DNA from: Filimonas effusa
GTDB taxonomy: Bacteria > Bacteroidota > Bacteroidia > Chitinophagales > Chitinophagaceae
Assembly (NCBI RefSeq): GCF_004118675.1
Contig: NZ_SDHZ01000004.1
Coordinates: 350,062-414,061, forward strand
DNA length: 64,000 nt
Direction: 5' to 3'
In this document: one piece after another, positions 63,730 through 64,000 of the stretch
How the letters are laid out: the number at the start of each line of letters is the position of its first letter
Position numbering within the stretch: position 1 is the first letter of the stretch
Notes under the pieces: generated by a model
Database searches by the model: none
The model's input: the letters and a program-made list of their open reading frames with translations, nothing else
Told to the model about the DNA's origin: nothing
Translations under genes and position numbers: made by a program

Positions 63730-64000
63730 CAACCCGAATCGAAGGAAACGGTAGCAGACAGAAGCAAAAAGCGCTGAAAAAAATCGAAAGTGTTAAGGCA
63801 GTAAGGCCTGAAGAGATCGGATCTCTGACATGATCAAAAGTTTTGAACGAAGCAGTAGTGCTGAGTTTGAGATTAAAGTTCTTTGAAAGAATGGAAACAA
63901 CAGTACTTAAATAGCAATATTTAAGGTAAGTAACAAACGTAACACAATTTAATCCGACAGTTAATTTCGAGAGATATTAATAGTTGGGACAAACAAAACA
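63730..64000 (+). other. Leader region of a probable rRNA operon
   Basis: No coding frame. It contains GTTCTTTGAAAG (63878-63889), a boxA-like element of the kind seen before 16S genes in this phylum, then AT-rich sequence to the window edge. The 16S rRNA itself is not reached. Identification rests on promoter strength, repeats and leader style. Confidence 0.6.

Overview
The window is chromosomal DNA from a member of the Bacteroidota, most likely the family Chitinophagaceae. The basis is two SusC/SusD pairs, each linked to an ECF sigma factor and a FecR anti-sigma factor, many families typical of this phylum (DUF4843, PKD-like lipoproteins, DUF4476, LytTR systems), promoters of the form TTG-n(17-21)-TAnnTTTG, and almost no Shine-Dalgarno sequences. 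The species cannot be named from the sequence alone.

Layout. 1-7153 (minus): an alpha-2-macroglobulin lipoprotein followed by penicillin-binding protein 1C, whose 5' end is abnormal. 7364-10538: a membrane-anchored papain-like protease and a beta-CASP metallo-hydrolase. 10636-13473: an OYE-type oxidoreductase, a methyltransferase and an HxlR regulator, divergent from a nitroreductase across an operator-like palindrome. 13523-18905: a small anti-sigma-like membrane protein, a DUF892 ferritin-like protein, a CPA2 antiporter, a LytS/LytTR two-component pair and a small Spy-like exported protein. 18966-19976: an LpxR-type lipid A deacylase.

20026-33370: the first envelope uptake locus: sigma, FecR, SusC (with STN domain), SusD, DUF4843 lipoprotein, PKD-like lipoprotein and TlpA-like thioredoxin, then a terminator and a large metzincin-type metalloprotease. 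33544-43324 (mostly minus): the second uptake locus: sigma, FecR, SusC (no STN domain), SusD and a fusion of an exo-muramidase (NamZ, GH171) with an endonuclease/exonuclease/phosphatase domain. This gene content suggests scavenging of cell-wall debris, possibly together with nucleic acid or phosphoesters.

43453-45242: a luciferase-like flavin oxidoreductase and a secreted protein. 45700-49800 is a gene-poor, AT-rich accessory stretch ending next to tRNA-Glu(TTC). It holds an XRE regulator, a PIN-like nuclease with a large internal insertion, a HicAB toxin-antitoxin module with a clear operator, and a small conserved protein whose coupled nucleotidyltransferase partner has decayed to 17 codons. 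No integrase or transposase is visible.

50401-63362 is core genome: gapA, pgk, an overlapping LolA-like/YidD/TPR/TPR operon, a TM2 protein, LemA with two TPM-domain proteins, an M1 aminopeptidase, a DUF4476 protein and truA. The last 600 bases hold three tandem strong promoters and a leader that look like the start of an rRNA operon; the 16S gene itself lies outside the window.
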